This document shows positions 26,710-35,607 of a stretch of DNA of 64,000 nt, piece after piece. The stretch's first letter is position 1. Every line of letters begins with the position of its first letter. The notes under the pieces were generated by a model. The model was given only the letters and a program-made list of their open reading frames with translations. It was not told the DNA's origin and did not search any database. A program made the position numbers and the translations under genes. The stretch covers positions 35,450-99,449 of the forward strand of contig MEPO01000026.1 of the NCBI GenBank assembly GCA_001769805.1, in the 5' to 3' direction. The stretch is from Bdellovibrionales bacterium GWA1_52_35. Lineage in GTDB: Bacteria; Bdellovibrionota; UBA1018.

Positions 26710-27365
26710 TTATTGAAGACAACCTGGATACGAGAAAGTTCCTCGAAGCCATGCTGAGCAAGGACTTCGAAGTCATAACAGCCGAGAACGGCGTTATAGG
26801 AATCGACTATGCCCGGAACCGGGCACCGGATCTGATTCTGCTGGATATCATGCTGCCCATTCTGAGCGGCTACGATGCCTGCAGTCTTCTAAAAAAAGAC
26901 GAAAAAACTAAAAGAATTCCAATTATCTTTCTTTCGGCCAAAAACAGCATTCCAGATATTACCCAGGGTCTCGGAGTCGGGGCGGATGACTACATCCCCA
27001 AACCCTTCGACTACAAGGAACTGCTGGCCCGGATCCAGACGCGACTCCGCAAAACCATGGAAGCAACAGCCCAGCCGATCCAGGTGGGTGACCTGAAGAT
27101 TGATCCCGCCAATCGCGTTGTTTCGTTTGCAGACAAAGTGGCTCAACTCACCCTGACGGAATTCGATATTCTAAGATGCCTTGCCGCGAAAGCGGGCACC
27201 GTGGTTTCACGTGAGGACATTCTGAAAGAAGTTTGGCGTGATGACTCCGGCAAGACGAACGACCGGACAATTGACGTGCATATCCGGGCACTCCGAAAGA
27301 AGATCCCACCGCTCACCAAGCATGTCATTTCGATCTACAGCGTCGGTTACAAGTACGAGAAATAA
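26688..27365 (+). CDS. OmpR/PhoB-family response regulator
   Basis: 225 residues with an intact receiver domain (acidic pair at residues 10-11, phosphoacceptor Asp 53 in LLDIML, conserved Lys near 105 in IPKPFDY) and a C-terminal winged-helix DNA-binding domain (residues 130-225, ending VISIYSVGYKYEK). It binds DNA once phosphorylated by a histidine kinase. No histidine kinase lies next to it, so it is an orphan regulator, coupled instead to the coiled-coil and STAS-like genes upstream. Its stop codon is directly next to the stop of the convergent Ser/Thr kinase gene. Confidence 0.9.
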   Translation: MEKHRILIIEDNLDTRKFLEAMLSKDFEVITAENGVIGIDYARNRAPDLILLDIMLPILSGYDACSLLKKDEKTKRIPIIFLSAKNSIPDITQGLGVGADDYIPKPFDYKELLARIQTRLRKTMEATAQPIQVGDLKIDPANRVVSFADKVAQLTLTEFDILRCLAAKAGTVVSREDILKEVWRDDSGKTNDRTIDVHIRALRKKIPPLTKHVISIYSVGYKYEK

Positions 27366-29477
27366 TCAGTTTTTCACTTCAAGCGGAACGTCCAGAGATA
27401 CAACCCGCTGATCTTCAATCGTCACGGTGATTGTCTTTTCCATGCCCAGAACTTCGTGAATCAGATGAACATTGTAAACGCCTACCGGCATTTTCTCGTT
27501 TTCAATGGGTGTTTTGCGAATCCAGGGTTTGCTGCCGCTGTTTGAACTTCTGAAAGTTGCGCTGACGATTGCGGGCGTCGTGTGGATGCTCAGGAAGCCG
27601 TATGTCACCGGCTCAAGCGCAATTTCCATCGGCCAGTCTTTCTGGTCGCCGACCTGCTGGGACTGCAGAACAAATTCACGCCGGAACTCCCGAAAATCCT
27701 TCCGTTGAACAACCAGCTCCAGAGCGGTGTCCAGCGGCTGGACTGAAGTCGGATTTGCCGGGTCAATATTCTGGCCATTGATGAAAATGGAGGAATCCTC
27801 GCCTCCTGGACTTATATTCAGATGCAACTGCACAGTCCTGCCGGCGGGCGCCCGAGATCCTGCATTCACCGTATGGTTGGCGACCGCACCGGTCCCTTGG
27901 GAGATATTGACCGGGACCACACGGCTTTCGCCGGACTTAAGATTAAATTCCTGATCAAAAGCCCCAGCAGAACTTCGTACCGAGATGAACAAGGGTTTTC
28001 CTGCCGGAAGTTTTTTCAGTGTGATGGGAAGCCCTTTACCCCAAGGCTGATTATTCACTGAAATAACTGCCGTCTGATTGTCACCTTCCAGAACCAAGGT
28101 GGCAGTCTGGGCTGGTCCCGAAGAAAGAAACGGGATTTTGATTCCAAGTTCCGGTGCCAGCAGCAAAGCGATGAGTCCGGCCGCGATAGTACCGAGGAGG
28201 CGGCTTTTAGTGCCCCTCCCTGACTGACCATCCTGCGCCATCCGACTCTGCTTCGGAGCAGTCCGCTCCTGGTTGCGCCCCCCCTCAGACTGGTGCGCCG
28301 ACCGGGACTGCCCACGAGCAAAGGACTCCATTTTCAAATTCCCGGCTGTCTCAAGATCTTTCTTGCTGAAGAGATCACGCGATCCGGTTGAGGCGACGCC
28401 TCGATTGCCGATCACGGTCTTTTCATCGCGGGCTACAGCCCCCCCGCTAACCAGCTCGATTGACAATTCCTGAGACTCCAGATTGAGAAGTTCCTCGGCT
28501 TTGGTATTGAGTTCCACCATCCGTTTGCGATCCCGGATGATCTCATCTTTGAAGAGATCCTTGGCGTAATAGGAAAGATCCGAGGGGTTGAACTCGCCAG
28601 CGAAGGAATAGAGAAATTTATGCAGGACGCGCTGAAGCTCATCGGCTGTCTGATAACGTTTGTCCCGGTTCTTGGCCAACGTCTTCAAAACGATGTAGTC
28701 GAGTTCTTTGGGAATTTTCGGGTTGTAGGTGGAAGGTGCAACCACGTGATTCTGGCAGCTTTCGATCAGCTTGATTGTGGCCAGATCGTTTTCACCGGAA
28801 AAAAGCTTTCTCCCTGCGAGCAGTTCCCAGAAAACAATTCCCAGAGCAAAAACGTCACAGCGACCATCGAGCACCTCGCCCGTGATCTGCTCGGGAGAAA
28901 GGTAGCTCGGCTTTCCCTTGATTATCCCGACCTTGGTGGACTCACCGTTGACATTCGCCTTGGCAATACCGAAATCGATCACCTTGACTGCTCCGTCGTA
29001 GGAAATCAAAACGTTCTGAGGGCTGATGTCCCGATGGACGATCGCCAGTGGATCTCCGGAAATCTTGTCTTTGTAAGTATGGGCGTAATGCAGGCCAGAG
29101 GCCGCCTGCTCGATAATGAATGAGGCGAGTTCAATCGGGAAGGTCTGCTTCAACTCCACTGAACGCGAAATAAACTGACGGAGATTTCGTCCGTCCACAA
29201 ACTCCATCGCGATATAAGGCTGACTCTGCTCCTCACCGTAATCATAAAGTTGTGCAATATTGGGATGATTGAATCCCATCGTCACTTTGATTTCAGATTG
29301 GAACATTTTCAGGAATTCGGAATTGCCGCCATAGCCGGCCTGCATCCGTTTTATGACAATGAGGCGTCCTGCACCATCCCGGGCTGCAAGTCGTGCACGA
29401 TAAATTTCGGCCATCCCCCCCTGGGCGATCTTATCCAGGAGAAAGTAACGTCCGAATTTTTTAAGGACATCCGACAT
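27366..29477 (-). CDS. PknB-like Ser/Thr protein kinase with periplasmic tail
   Basis: 703 residues. Residues 10-280 are a eukaryotic-like protein kinase domain: glycine loop IAQGGMAEIY, catalytic lysine in VIKRM (residue 43), HRDISPQNVLI near 148, VIDFGIAK near 168 and PSYLSPEQ. The HRD-x-SPQN form is typical of deltaproteobacterial kinases. A linker of low complexity leads to one transmembrane helix (about residues 428-446), then about 250 residues outside the membrane that contain PEGA-like beta domains. The kinase is thus a membrane sensor with the catalytic part inside. AGAGG stands nine bases before the ATG. Confidence 0.9.
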   Translation of the reverse strand: MSDVLKKFGRYFLLDKIAQGGMAEIYRARLAARDGAGRLIVIKRMQAGYGGNSEFLKMFQSEIKVTMGFNHPNIAQLYDYGEEQSQPYIAMEFVDGRNLRQFISRSVELKQTFPIELASFIIEQAASGLHYAHTYKDKISGDPLAIVHRDISPQNVLISYDGAVKVIDFGIAKANVNGESTKVGIIKGKPSYLSPEQITGEVLDGRCDVFALGIVFWELLAGRKLFSGENDLATIKLIESCQNHVVAPSTYNPKIPKELDYIVLKTLAKNRDKRYQTADELQRVLHKFLYSFAGEFNPSDLSYYAKDLFKDEIIRDRKRMVELNTKAEELLNLESQELSIELVSGGAVARDEKTVIGNRGVASTGSRDLFSKKDLETAGNLKMESFARGQSRSAHQSEGGRNQERTAPKQSRMAQDGQSGRGTKSRLLGTIAAGLIALLLAPELGIKIPFLSSGPAQTATLVLEGDNQTAVISVNNQPWGKGLPITLKKLPAGKPLFISVRSSAGAFDQEFNLKSGESRVVPVNISQGTGAVANHTVNAGSRAPAGRTVQLHLNISPGGEDSSIFINGQNIDPANPTSVQPLDTALELVVQRKDFREFRREFVLQSQQVGDQKDWPMEIALEPVTYGFLSIHTTPAIVSATFRSSNSGSKPWIRKTPIENEKMPVGVYNVHLIHEVLGMEKTITVTIEDQRVVSLDVPLEVKN

Positions 29478-29568
29478 TCAACACAACCTCTGCCAAACTT
29501 TTCGGCATAAAGCTGCTGAATCTGAAGGAAATTAACCGATCATCTTCAGGAAATGGACCAGCGGGTAC

Positions 29569-31002
29569 TCAGGTCTTCTTCAATTCATTCAGCAACTTGG
29601 GGATGAAGCCACCGAAACCACCATTAGAGAGGACAGCAATGACATCCCCCGGCCTGGCCTCGCGGGCCACAAGCGAGACCCCCTCCTCCACCGTCTGGAT
29701 GATCCCTGTTTTAACATTATTCTGGTTTAAATCCTCAACGAGCTGTTCACTGGAGAACTGATCGGCTGCCGGAATCTTGCTCTGATCATAAGGCGACGAA
29801 ATGAATACCGCATCGGCATCCTTGAAAGCCGCCACAAACTCCTTCTGAAAAACCTTGCGCCGGGAGGTGGCACTGCGGGGCTCAAAGACCGCGATCAGTG
29901 GCCGCCCCTGGTACCGCCCCTTCAGTGCCCGGAGTGTCTCACGCACCGCCGTCGGATGATGAGCGAAGTCATCGATGACCAATACACCTCGCTCTTCGCC
30001 CCGCTCTTCCTGCCGCCGCCGGACGCCTTGAAAAGATTTGAATCCTGTGGAAATCTGTTCGTCTGAAAGACCCAGCTCACGGCACTCAATCCAGACAGCA
30101 AGCGCATTCAAGACGTTGTGATGCCCGGGGACCGGAATGGCCAACTCCGTGACAATTTTTCCAGAATCGAGAATTTTGAAGCGCGTCTCGCCCAATCCGA
30201 TTTTCACATCCGCAGGTGCAAACCGGGCTCCGGCGGCATCGCTGCCATAAGACAGCACGGGTACCCGAGATTGGGTGACCAGTTCGCGAATCACCGGATA
30301 ATCAAAGCACGCAATCATCCTGCCACCCGCCCGGATCCGACCGACCAAGCCTTCAAAAGCCCGCACCACTGCAGCGAAATCGGGGTAAATATCCGCGTGA
30401 TCGTATTCCACTGAAGTCAGGATTACATCATCGGGGAGATAATGGTTGAACTTGGGAACCTTGTCCCAGAAAGCGGTATCGTACTCATCTCCTTCGAGTA
30501 CGAAAAAATTTCCAGGAGCAATGGACGAAAGATGAAAGCTGAACGGAAGGTCTTTCGAAACACCTCCGATGAAATAGTTGGGGTTCTTCCCGGCTTTGAC
30601 CAGGATATGGGCAAGCATCGTGGAGGTGGTAGTTTTTCCATGAGTGCCACTCACCACAAGATTCCGGGTTTCCGGCAGGAGTATTTTTTCCATCGCTTCC
30701 GGCAGCGAAGTATAAGCATAACCGCCGTCAATTGCAGCGCGGGCCTCGGGATTGACTGCGCCGATCACGTTTCCGATCACCACCAGATCCGGCCGCTCGG
30801 GCAGAGATAAAAGATTTTCGGCGGCATATCCCGAAAACAGCCGGACGCCGGCATCTTTCAAGACATCACTCATCGGGGGATAGACGTTCTGATCACTCCC
30901 GGTCACCGCTATACCGCTTCTTTTCAGATAAGCGGCGAACGCTCCCATGAGAGTTCCACAAACGCCGATGATATGAACTGACTTGATCTCGTTGAATTTC
31001 AT
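29569..31002 (-). CDS. mpl: UDP-N-acetylmuramate:L-alanyl-gamma-D-glutamyl-diaminopimelate ligase (Mpl)
   Basis: About 477 residues of the Mur ligase family. Mpl joins recycled wall tripeptide to UDP-MurNAc. The N-terminal Rossmann-like VHIIGVCGTLMGAFA distinguishes Mpl from MurC; the ATP loop GTHGKTTTSTM is near residue 118, followed by LEGDEYDTAFWD and the C-terminal FDHP-like DDFAHHPTAV. I start at the ATG at 31002 because it opens the conserved sequence directly; an upstream in-frame start would add 38 unrelated residues and overlap the previous gene. It lies seven bases after the serine hydrolase gene, so the two form one unit for wall recycling. Confidence 0.9.
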   Translation of the reverse strand: MKFNEIKSVHIIGVCGTLMGAFAAYLKRSGIAVTGSDQNVYPPMSDVLKDAGVRLFSGYAAENLLSLPERPDLVVIGNVIGAVNPEARAAIDGGYAYTSLPEAMEKILLPETRNLVVSGTHGKTTTSTMLAHILVKAGKNPNYFIGGVSKDLPFSFHLSSIAPGNFFVLEGDEYDTAFWDKVPKFNHYLPDDVILTSVEYDHADIYPDFAAVVRAFEGLVGRIRAGGRMIACFDYPVIRELVTQSRVPVLSYGSDAAGARFAPADVKIGLGETRFKILDSGKIVTELAIPVPGHHNVLNALAVWIECRELGLSDEQISTGFKSFQGVRRRQEERGEERGVLVIDDFAHHPTAVRETLRALKGRYQGRPLIAVFEPRSATSRRKVFQKEFVAAFKDADAVFISSPYDQSKIPAADQFSSEQLVEDLNQNNVKTGIIQTVEEGVSLVAREARPGDVIAVLSNGGFGGFIPKLLNELKKT

Positions 31003-31009
31003 AGTGCTC

Positions 31010-32173
31010 TCAGTGTCGCTTACTCGAGGGAAGCGAGTCAATATCCTGTCGAATCGCATCGTGAAAACGAGGACGGAACGCTTTGATTTTCGTATTTTCA
31101 CGGCTGGGGTGGACACGATTGGTCAACAGTGTGACCGCAAGTTCTGCCTGAGGATCGATCCAAAGCGAGGTACCGGTAAAACCCAAATGCCCCACCGAGC
31201 GCTCTGAAAAGAATTTCCCGGCGGATGGCTCCGGACCGGAAGGCGTATCCCAGCCCAAGGTTCGCTCGCAGCCCAGCGGCCGCTCCACCCGTTCCCACAC
31301 AGCAGCCATGACCTCTTTGGACAGAAAGCCACTCATGAGACCGGCTGCAAAACCTAGCACATCTTTTGCGTTCGCAAAGGCCCCCGCATGGCCAGCATAT
31401 CCACCCATGGACCAGCAGTTATCATCGTGAACCTGTCCCTGGAGAATACCCCCCCGCCACGGACAATCTTCCGTTGCCGCCACCTCATGCCGAACATCCC
31501 GGGAAGGGCTTGTCGTAATCCGATTATAAAATGCAGAGTTCAGGCCCATCGGTTTCCAGAGAAAGTTCGCGACGGCGCGATCCAGCGCAGAACCGGCAAT
31601 TTCCTCTAGCAGAAACCCGAGAACGATAAAGCCAATATCGGAATACACGGCTCGCTCACCCGCTGGCTTTTCGGGCGAAATGGTGAAAACCAAATTCCGC
31701 ATCAATCTCTGGCGACTCGAAACGGAAAAACTTTCCACGGGTCTGCGAGAAAAATGAGCTCTGATTTTTTCAAAAAGAGGTACCCAGGCAGGCAACCCGG
31801 AGGTGTGGGCCAGAAGATGACGAATACGAATCTCTGGATATTCGAACGACGGAAGAACCGCGCAAACCGGTGTTTCCCAGGATATCCATCCGCGCTCGAC
31901 AAATAGTGCCGCAAGTGTAGCTGTCGCAAAAACCTTGCTGACGGAGGCAAGGTCGAAAACGGTTTCAACAGTCATGGGGAGTGCGAGAGTGGAATGCGTT
32001 CGGCGGACGCCACTGGCTCTCAGTCGTACCCGGTCCGGCTCACGCGCCGTCCAGAACCCTGCCACCATTCCAGGGGCAATCCCCTGCTCGATTCCTTCAT
32101 TCAGAATAAGGCAGGTTCGCGGAAATTCTTCCGGAGTGAGATGATGAATCGCAAGTTCCCAGCCACGTCGCAT
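31010..32173 (-). CDS. Serine hydrolase of the beta-lactamase/penicillin-binding class C fold
   Basis: 387 residues with the three active-site motifs of class C beta-lactamase-like hydrolases: S-V-S-K at 77-80 (nucleophile Ser 77), Y-S-D at 177-179 (the usual YxN slot) and H-L-G at 329-331 (the KTG slot). No signal peptide is visible, so it acts in the cytoplasm, which fits an esterase or a peptidase acting on recycled muropeptides better than an antibiotic-degrading enzyme. It sits immediately upstream of mpl. A 22-residue membrane peptide gene precedes it. Confidence 0.82.
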   Translation of the reverse strand: MRRGWELAIHHLTPEEFPRTCLILNEGIEQGIAPGMVAGFWTAREPDRVRLRASGVRRTHSTLALPMTVETVFDLASVSKVFATATLAALFVERGWISWETPVCAVLPSFEYPEIRIRHLLAHTSGLPAWVPLFEKIRAHFSRRPVESFSVSSRQRLMRNLVFTISPEKPAGERAVYSDIGFIVLGFLLEEIAGSALDRAVANFLWKPMGLNSAFYNRITTSPSRDVRHEVAATEDCPWRGGILQGQVHDDNCWSMGGYAGHAGAFANAKDVLGFAAGLMSGFLSKEVMAAVWERVERPLGCERTLGWDTPSGPEPSAGKFFSERSVGHLGFTGTSLWIDPQAELAVTLLTNRVHPSRENTKIKAFRPRFHDAIRQDIDSLPSSKRH

Positions 32174-32210
32174 AAAGCGATCATATCACTGTCCTGCGGC
32201 AGAATGCTTC

Positions 32211-32279
32211 TCAGCCGATCCCAAAAATAACAATGCAAAGCAGTAAGGTGATTGCGAAGAGAGCACTGACATCGATCAT
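32211..32279 (-). CDS. Very small single-span membrane peptide (22 residues)
   Basis: A short frame starts at ATG 32279 with GGAGG eight bases upstream, which is the best ribosome binding site in this region. The peptide is MIDVS, then a hydrophobic stretch of about 15 residues (ALFAITLLLCIVIFG), then IG and the stop. It has the size and shape of a KdpF-like or similar small membrane protein but no motif that identifies it. It ends 37 bases before the serine hydrolase start on the same strand. It could also be a leader peptide. It is too short for ordinary gene callers. Confidence 0.4.
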   Translation of the reverse strand: MIDVSALFAITLLLCIVIFGIG

Positions 32280-32530
32280 TGACCTATCCTCCATGCTCGA
32301 GTTAAGCAATTCACGTGCCCATTATAATGCGATGCGTTAACCTATTTTTTCATGCAATTACGGATATTTGCGTAAAATTAAGAATACTGAACTATTTTAG
32401 TATGAAAAAAAGAAAGGACATTTTCCGCGCCACACAGTTTCCTGCCAATCTTCGTCACTCTTTTACGATTTCAATCGGACGCTCTATGATAAAGTCCAAA
32501 CACATTCATTATTGGCCGGGAGACCTTCAT

Positions 32531-33427
32531 ATGTTCAACGAGCTGATCGCTAAGACCCTTCCTCATGTTCCCAAAAAATTGGTTCAGTGGGCCGCAAAAA
32601 AATACGTTGCAGGCGAAACTCTCGATGACGCCGTCAAAACGGTGCTCGATCTGACTTCAAAAAATCTCTGGTCGACCGTGGATGTATTGGGAGAGTTTGT
32701 AAACGACCGGCAGCAGGCAGCCGCAGCTTCCAAAATGTCGAGCCAGGTGCTCACGGCGATTCACAAAAATGATCTCCAGTCCGGCATATCGGTCAAACTC
32801 ACATCACTCGGTTTGGATATCGACGATGATTTCTGTTACCAGAATTTGAAAACGCTCGTTCAACAGGCCCGGGACTGCAACCGCTTTGTGCGAATCGACA
32901 TGGAGAACTCGCCTTACACCACTAGGACATTAAACCAGTATAAACGCCTGCGTGCCGACAATTTTAGCAATACTGGCGCGGTGATCCAGGCCTACATGAA
33001 GCGCAGTTCCGATGACATCGATGCTCTTGCTCCGTTCAAAACTCCCATTCGCCTCTGCAAAGGTATTTACCGAGAGGCCGCCTCCATTGCTTTTCAAGGA
33101 CGAGAGGAAGTGCAAAATAACTACAAGAAGCTGCTCGTTCAGCTTTTTGAAAACAATATGCATGCTGCAATCGCCACCCACGATGATGTCCTGCTCGACT
33201 TTGCGCGCGACTACATCCGCAAAAACTCGATCTCCAAAGACCGGTACGAATTCCAGATGCTCCTGGGCGTGCGGGAAAACAAACGCGATGAGCTGGTCAA
33301 AGAAGGCCATCGGGTACGCATCTATGTTCCTTTTGGAAAAGACTGGTACGGCTACTCACTCCGCCGGCTGAAGGAGAATCCCGAGATGGCCGGCACAATT
33401 ATGAAAGCATTCATAGTCGGGGACTGA
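32531..33427 (+). CDS. Proline dehydrogenase
   Basis: About 298 residues, the usual size of a monofunctional proline dehydrogenase, a flavoenzyme at the inner face of the membrane that oxidises proline to pyrroline-5-carboxylate. The TIM-barrel motifs SVKLTSLGLDID, FVRIDMEN, IRLCKGIYRE, AIATHDD, YEFQMLLGVR and the substrate-binding YSLRRLKENPE at the C-terminus are all present. The ATG at 32531 has GGGAG seven bases upstream and opens the conserved part. An open frame extends upstream for 72 codons without homology. The partner pyrroline-5-carboxylate dehydrogenase is not in the window. Confidence 0.92.
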   Translation: MFNELIAKTLPHVPKKLVQWAAKKYVAGETLDDAVKTVLDLTSKNLWSTVDVLGEFVNDRQQAAAASKMSSQVLTAIHKNDLQSGISVKLTSLGLDIDDDFCYQNLKTLVQQARDCNRFVRIDMENSPYTTRTLNQYKRLRADNFSNTGAVIQAYMKRSSDDIDALAPFKTPIRLCKGIYREAASIAFQGREEVQNNYKKLLVQLFENNMHAAIATHDDVLLDFARDYIRKNSISKDRYEFQMLLGVRENKRDELVKEGHRVRIYVPFGKDWYGYSLRRLKENPEMAGTIMKAFIVGD

Positions 33428-33445
33428 GAGGGCACTGATCCCGGC

Positions 33446-34330
33446 TCACCACATGCGATTCGTGTAGGTTTCGGCGATGATTTTGGGCGCTCCTGCCTCT
33501 TCGGCAATATAGAGGATCTTTGTCCCCCGCGAACGATACCCCCAATTGCCGTTCTTCAGCTTGGAACGGTAATTCTGCGTGAACGTGATCATCGAATACT
33601 TGGGATGACGGTAGTAATGCACGCTTTCCGGCCGCACTTCGATCGAAGCGTAACGTTTGTTCAGACCGCCTTTGTAGTTTTTCCAGGCCGTCTTGGTTTT
33701 GCCCTGGGCTGTAAAATCAGAATGGTAATGATCAATGTATCCGTCGAGAGACCTTGCTTCCCAGGCTTTCACCCAGCTCTCAAAAAATCCTCTGAGGGCC
33801 AGATCCTTGCCTGGATGCATGAACTCCTCGGTTAACTGCGGAAACACGAGAATCGGCGTCAACCCCAGCCGGACATAAGATTGGACTTCGCTGATTTCCT
33901 CGTTCTTTACTACGATGCAGCCTTCGCTATCGTAGTTTTTTTTCAGCCGGTCAGGCTCATTGGTCGCATGCAACATGATGTTTGAACCCGTGCGACCAGC
34001 GAGCCGATCAAAAGTATTCGGGAAATTCATGTAAAAAGCCAGCAACCCAAACTTGGCTTTGAGCTGCGGTGGAGTCTGCTTTGAAGCAAAGGTGTAAATG
34101 CCTTCCGGGGTTTTCAGATCCCCTTCGTCCTGCTTGTCACCTTTGACTTGTCCGAGAGTCGCATGAAAGGTCTTGATGATCTTGTATTCACCATCCTGAT
34201 AATGCGTCACATGCAACGAATTGGTGTGCTTATCGACCAGAATCGCGGTGGTCAGTTGCGGCTGGCTCGCCGCCCAGGAAGACGATGCCAAAATGGACAC
34301 GATGGCGACAAGACAATATTTTGAAATCAT
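33446..34330 (-). CDS. L,D-transpeptidase-fold protein with NTF2-like C-terminus (Csd6/Pgp2-like)
   Basis: About 294 residues with a signal peptide (CLVAIVSILASSSWA). Residues 30-165 are a YkuD (L,D-transpeptidase) domain with the catalytic set His 121 in MLHATN and Cys 138 in DSEGCIVV. Residues 180-294 look like an NTF2-like domain (FFESWVKAWEARSLDGYID). The same two-domain order occurs in Helicobacter Csd6 and Campylobacter Pgp2, which trim wall tetrapeptides to tripeptides and set helical cell shape. An L,D-carboxypeptidase role in the periplasm is therefore as likely as cross-linking. The ATG at 34330 is chosen over an upstream TTG. Confidence 0.82.
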   Translation of the reverse strand: MISKYCLVAIVSILASSSWAASQPQLTTAILVDKHTNSLHVTHYQDGEYKIIKTFHATLGQVKGDKQDEGDLKTPEGIYTFASKQTPPQLKAKFGLLAFYMNFPNTFDRLAGRTGSNIMLHATNEPDRLKKNYDSEGCIVVKNEEISEVQSYVRLGLTPILVFPQLTEEFMHPGKDLALRGFFESWVKAWEARSLDGYIDHYHSDFTAQGKTKTAWKNYKGGLNKRYASIEVRPESVHYYRHPKYSMITFTQNYRSKLKNGNWGYRSRGTKILYIAEEAGAPKIIAETYTNRMW

Positions 34331-34376
34331 TACCAGCAATTCTAAAAAGCAAGTCCGCTTACGTCAAGGAACGTCT

Positions 34377-35093
34377 CTAAGAACCTGAAGTATGAGCCCG
34401 GATCCGGAATTCCCAAACACGCTTGAGAGCTTCAAAAACAATTTTCTTGCTCATTTTCGAGCGACCGACCTTACGGTCCTCAAAGACGATCGGAAATTCG
34501 GTGTATTTGAACCCTTTATTGAAGGCCCGGTATTTCAGTTCAATTTGAAAGGAATAGCCATCGGACTTGAGCGTCGGTAAGTCCACGGCCTGGAGTACGT
34601 GCTTTTTCCAGCCATTGAATCCTCCCGTGAAATCACGAATCGGCGCTCCGAGAATTATTCTGGAGTAAAAGCTTCCGCCACGACTCAGAACTTTGCGGCC
34701 CAGCCCCCAGTTCACGGTGCCACCGCCCTCAACATAACGGGAACCAATCACGAAATCATGGTTTTGGAGCTGTTCCAGCATTATCGGAAGATACCTTGGG
34801 TTATGAGAGAAGTCGGCATCCATCTCAATGATCGCTTCGTAATCCCGCTCAAGTGCCCAGCCGAAGCCGGCGACGTAAGCGGTTCCCAATCCCATTTTCT
34901 TAGCCCGGTGAAGGACATGAACCCGCGAACTCTCACGAGCCATCGTATCGGCCAACTGTCCAGTTCCGTCTGGAGACCCGTCGTCAACGATCAGGACATC
35001 CACCTCTTTGGGTGTGACTTCCTGGATGGCTTCCGTCAGGGCTCTGATGTTTTCAATCTCGTTGTAGGTCGGAACAATGATGAGTGCGCGCAT
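34377..35093 (-). CDS. Polyprenyl-phosphate glycosyltransferase (DPM1-like, GT2)
   Basis: A 238-residue family 2 glycosyltransferase that moves a sugar from a nucleotide donor to a polyprenyl phosphate. It carries IIVPTYNE at the start, VDDGSPDGT near residue 37 and the metal-binding DADFSHNP near residue 93, followed by SRYVEGG, FTGGFNGWK and IEL-YRA. It lacks the C-terminal membrane segments of the larger family members, like dolichyl-phosphate mannose synthase. AAAAGGG precedes the ATG. It sits between ssb and the L,D-transpeptidase gene with gaps of 12 and 46 bases, which suggests one transcript. Confidence 0.87.
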   Translation of the reverse strand: MRALIIVPTYNEIENIRALTEAIQEVTPKEVDVLIVDDGSPDGTGQLADTMARESSRVHVLHRAKKMGLGTAYVAGFGWALERDYEAIIEMDADFSHNPRYLPIMLEQLQNHDFVIGSRYVEGGGTVNWGLGRKVLSRGGSFYSRIILGAPIRDFTGGFNGWKKHVLQAVDLPTLKSDGYSFQIELKYRAFNKGFKYTEFPIVFEDRKVGRSKMSKKIVFEALKRVWEFRIRAHTSGS

Positions 35094-35105
35094 TTTGCCC
35101 TTTTT

Positions 35106-35573
35106 TCAAAACGGAATATCATCTTCAGTGAAATTGCCGGGGCCCTGCTGGCCGCTCGAGCCACTTGATTCGCTTGGACCGCTCTGGTTACCGGGGTTCG
35201 GCCCAGAATCCTGAGCGCCCATCTGATCAGCTCCACGCTCGGTCTGCCCAGCGCCCAGGAATTGCACGGTCTGGGCCTGAATCTCAGTTGTGTATTTGGT
35301 CTGATTATCTTTGTCCTGCCACTGCCTCGTTTGAAGGCGGCCCTCAACATAGACCTGCCGACCTTTGGCCAGATACTGCTTACAGAGGTCCGCAAGCTTG
35401 CCCCAAACCACAACCCGGTGCCACTCCGTGCGTTCCTGCTTTTGACCGGACTTATCCATCCAAGACTCATTCGTTGCAACACTGAAGTTGGCCACTGCCG
35501 CGCCTGAAGGCGTGTAGCGGACTTCAGGGTTTTGCCCCAATCGCCCCACCAAAATAACTTTATTTACTGACAT
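35106..35573 (-). CDS. ssb: Single-stranded DNA-binding protein
   Basis: About 155 residues. An OB fold begins [21 protein letters not shown] and contains [21 protein letters not shown] Gly/Ser/Gln-rich tail follows and ends in the acidic DDIPF tip that recruits replication and repair proteins. The ATG at 35573 is chosen because it opens the family sequence; a TTG nine bases upstream is in frame. It coats single-stranded DNA at the fork. Its place next to envelope genes is not conserved logic that I can explain. Confidence 0.95.
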   Translation of the reverse strand: MSVNKVILVGRLGQNPEVRYTPSGAAVANFSVATNESWMDKSGQKQERTEWHRVVVWGKLADLCKQYLAKGRQVYVEGRLQTRQWQDKDNQTKYTTEIQAQTVQFLGAGQTERGADQMGAQDSGPNPGNQSGPSESSGSSGQQGPGNFTEDDIPF

Positions 35574-35607
35574 ATGAGGCAACGATTACGATCGGGTCCG
35601 CTACCTG

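Noticed and set aside
31010..31116. Upstream extension of mpl into the serine hydrolase gene
   Set aside because: The added 38 residues overlap a real gene and the Mpl family begins at ATG 31002.
31010..32173. Reading the serine hydrolase as an antibiotic-resistance beta-lactamase
   Set aside because: It lacks a signal peptide and sits with mpl; the motifs are shared by many esterases and peptidases.
32315..32530. Upstream extension of the proline dehydrogenase frame by 72 codons
   Set aside because: The added sequence is AT-rich, unlike the family, and the ATG at 32531 has a good ribosome binding site.
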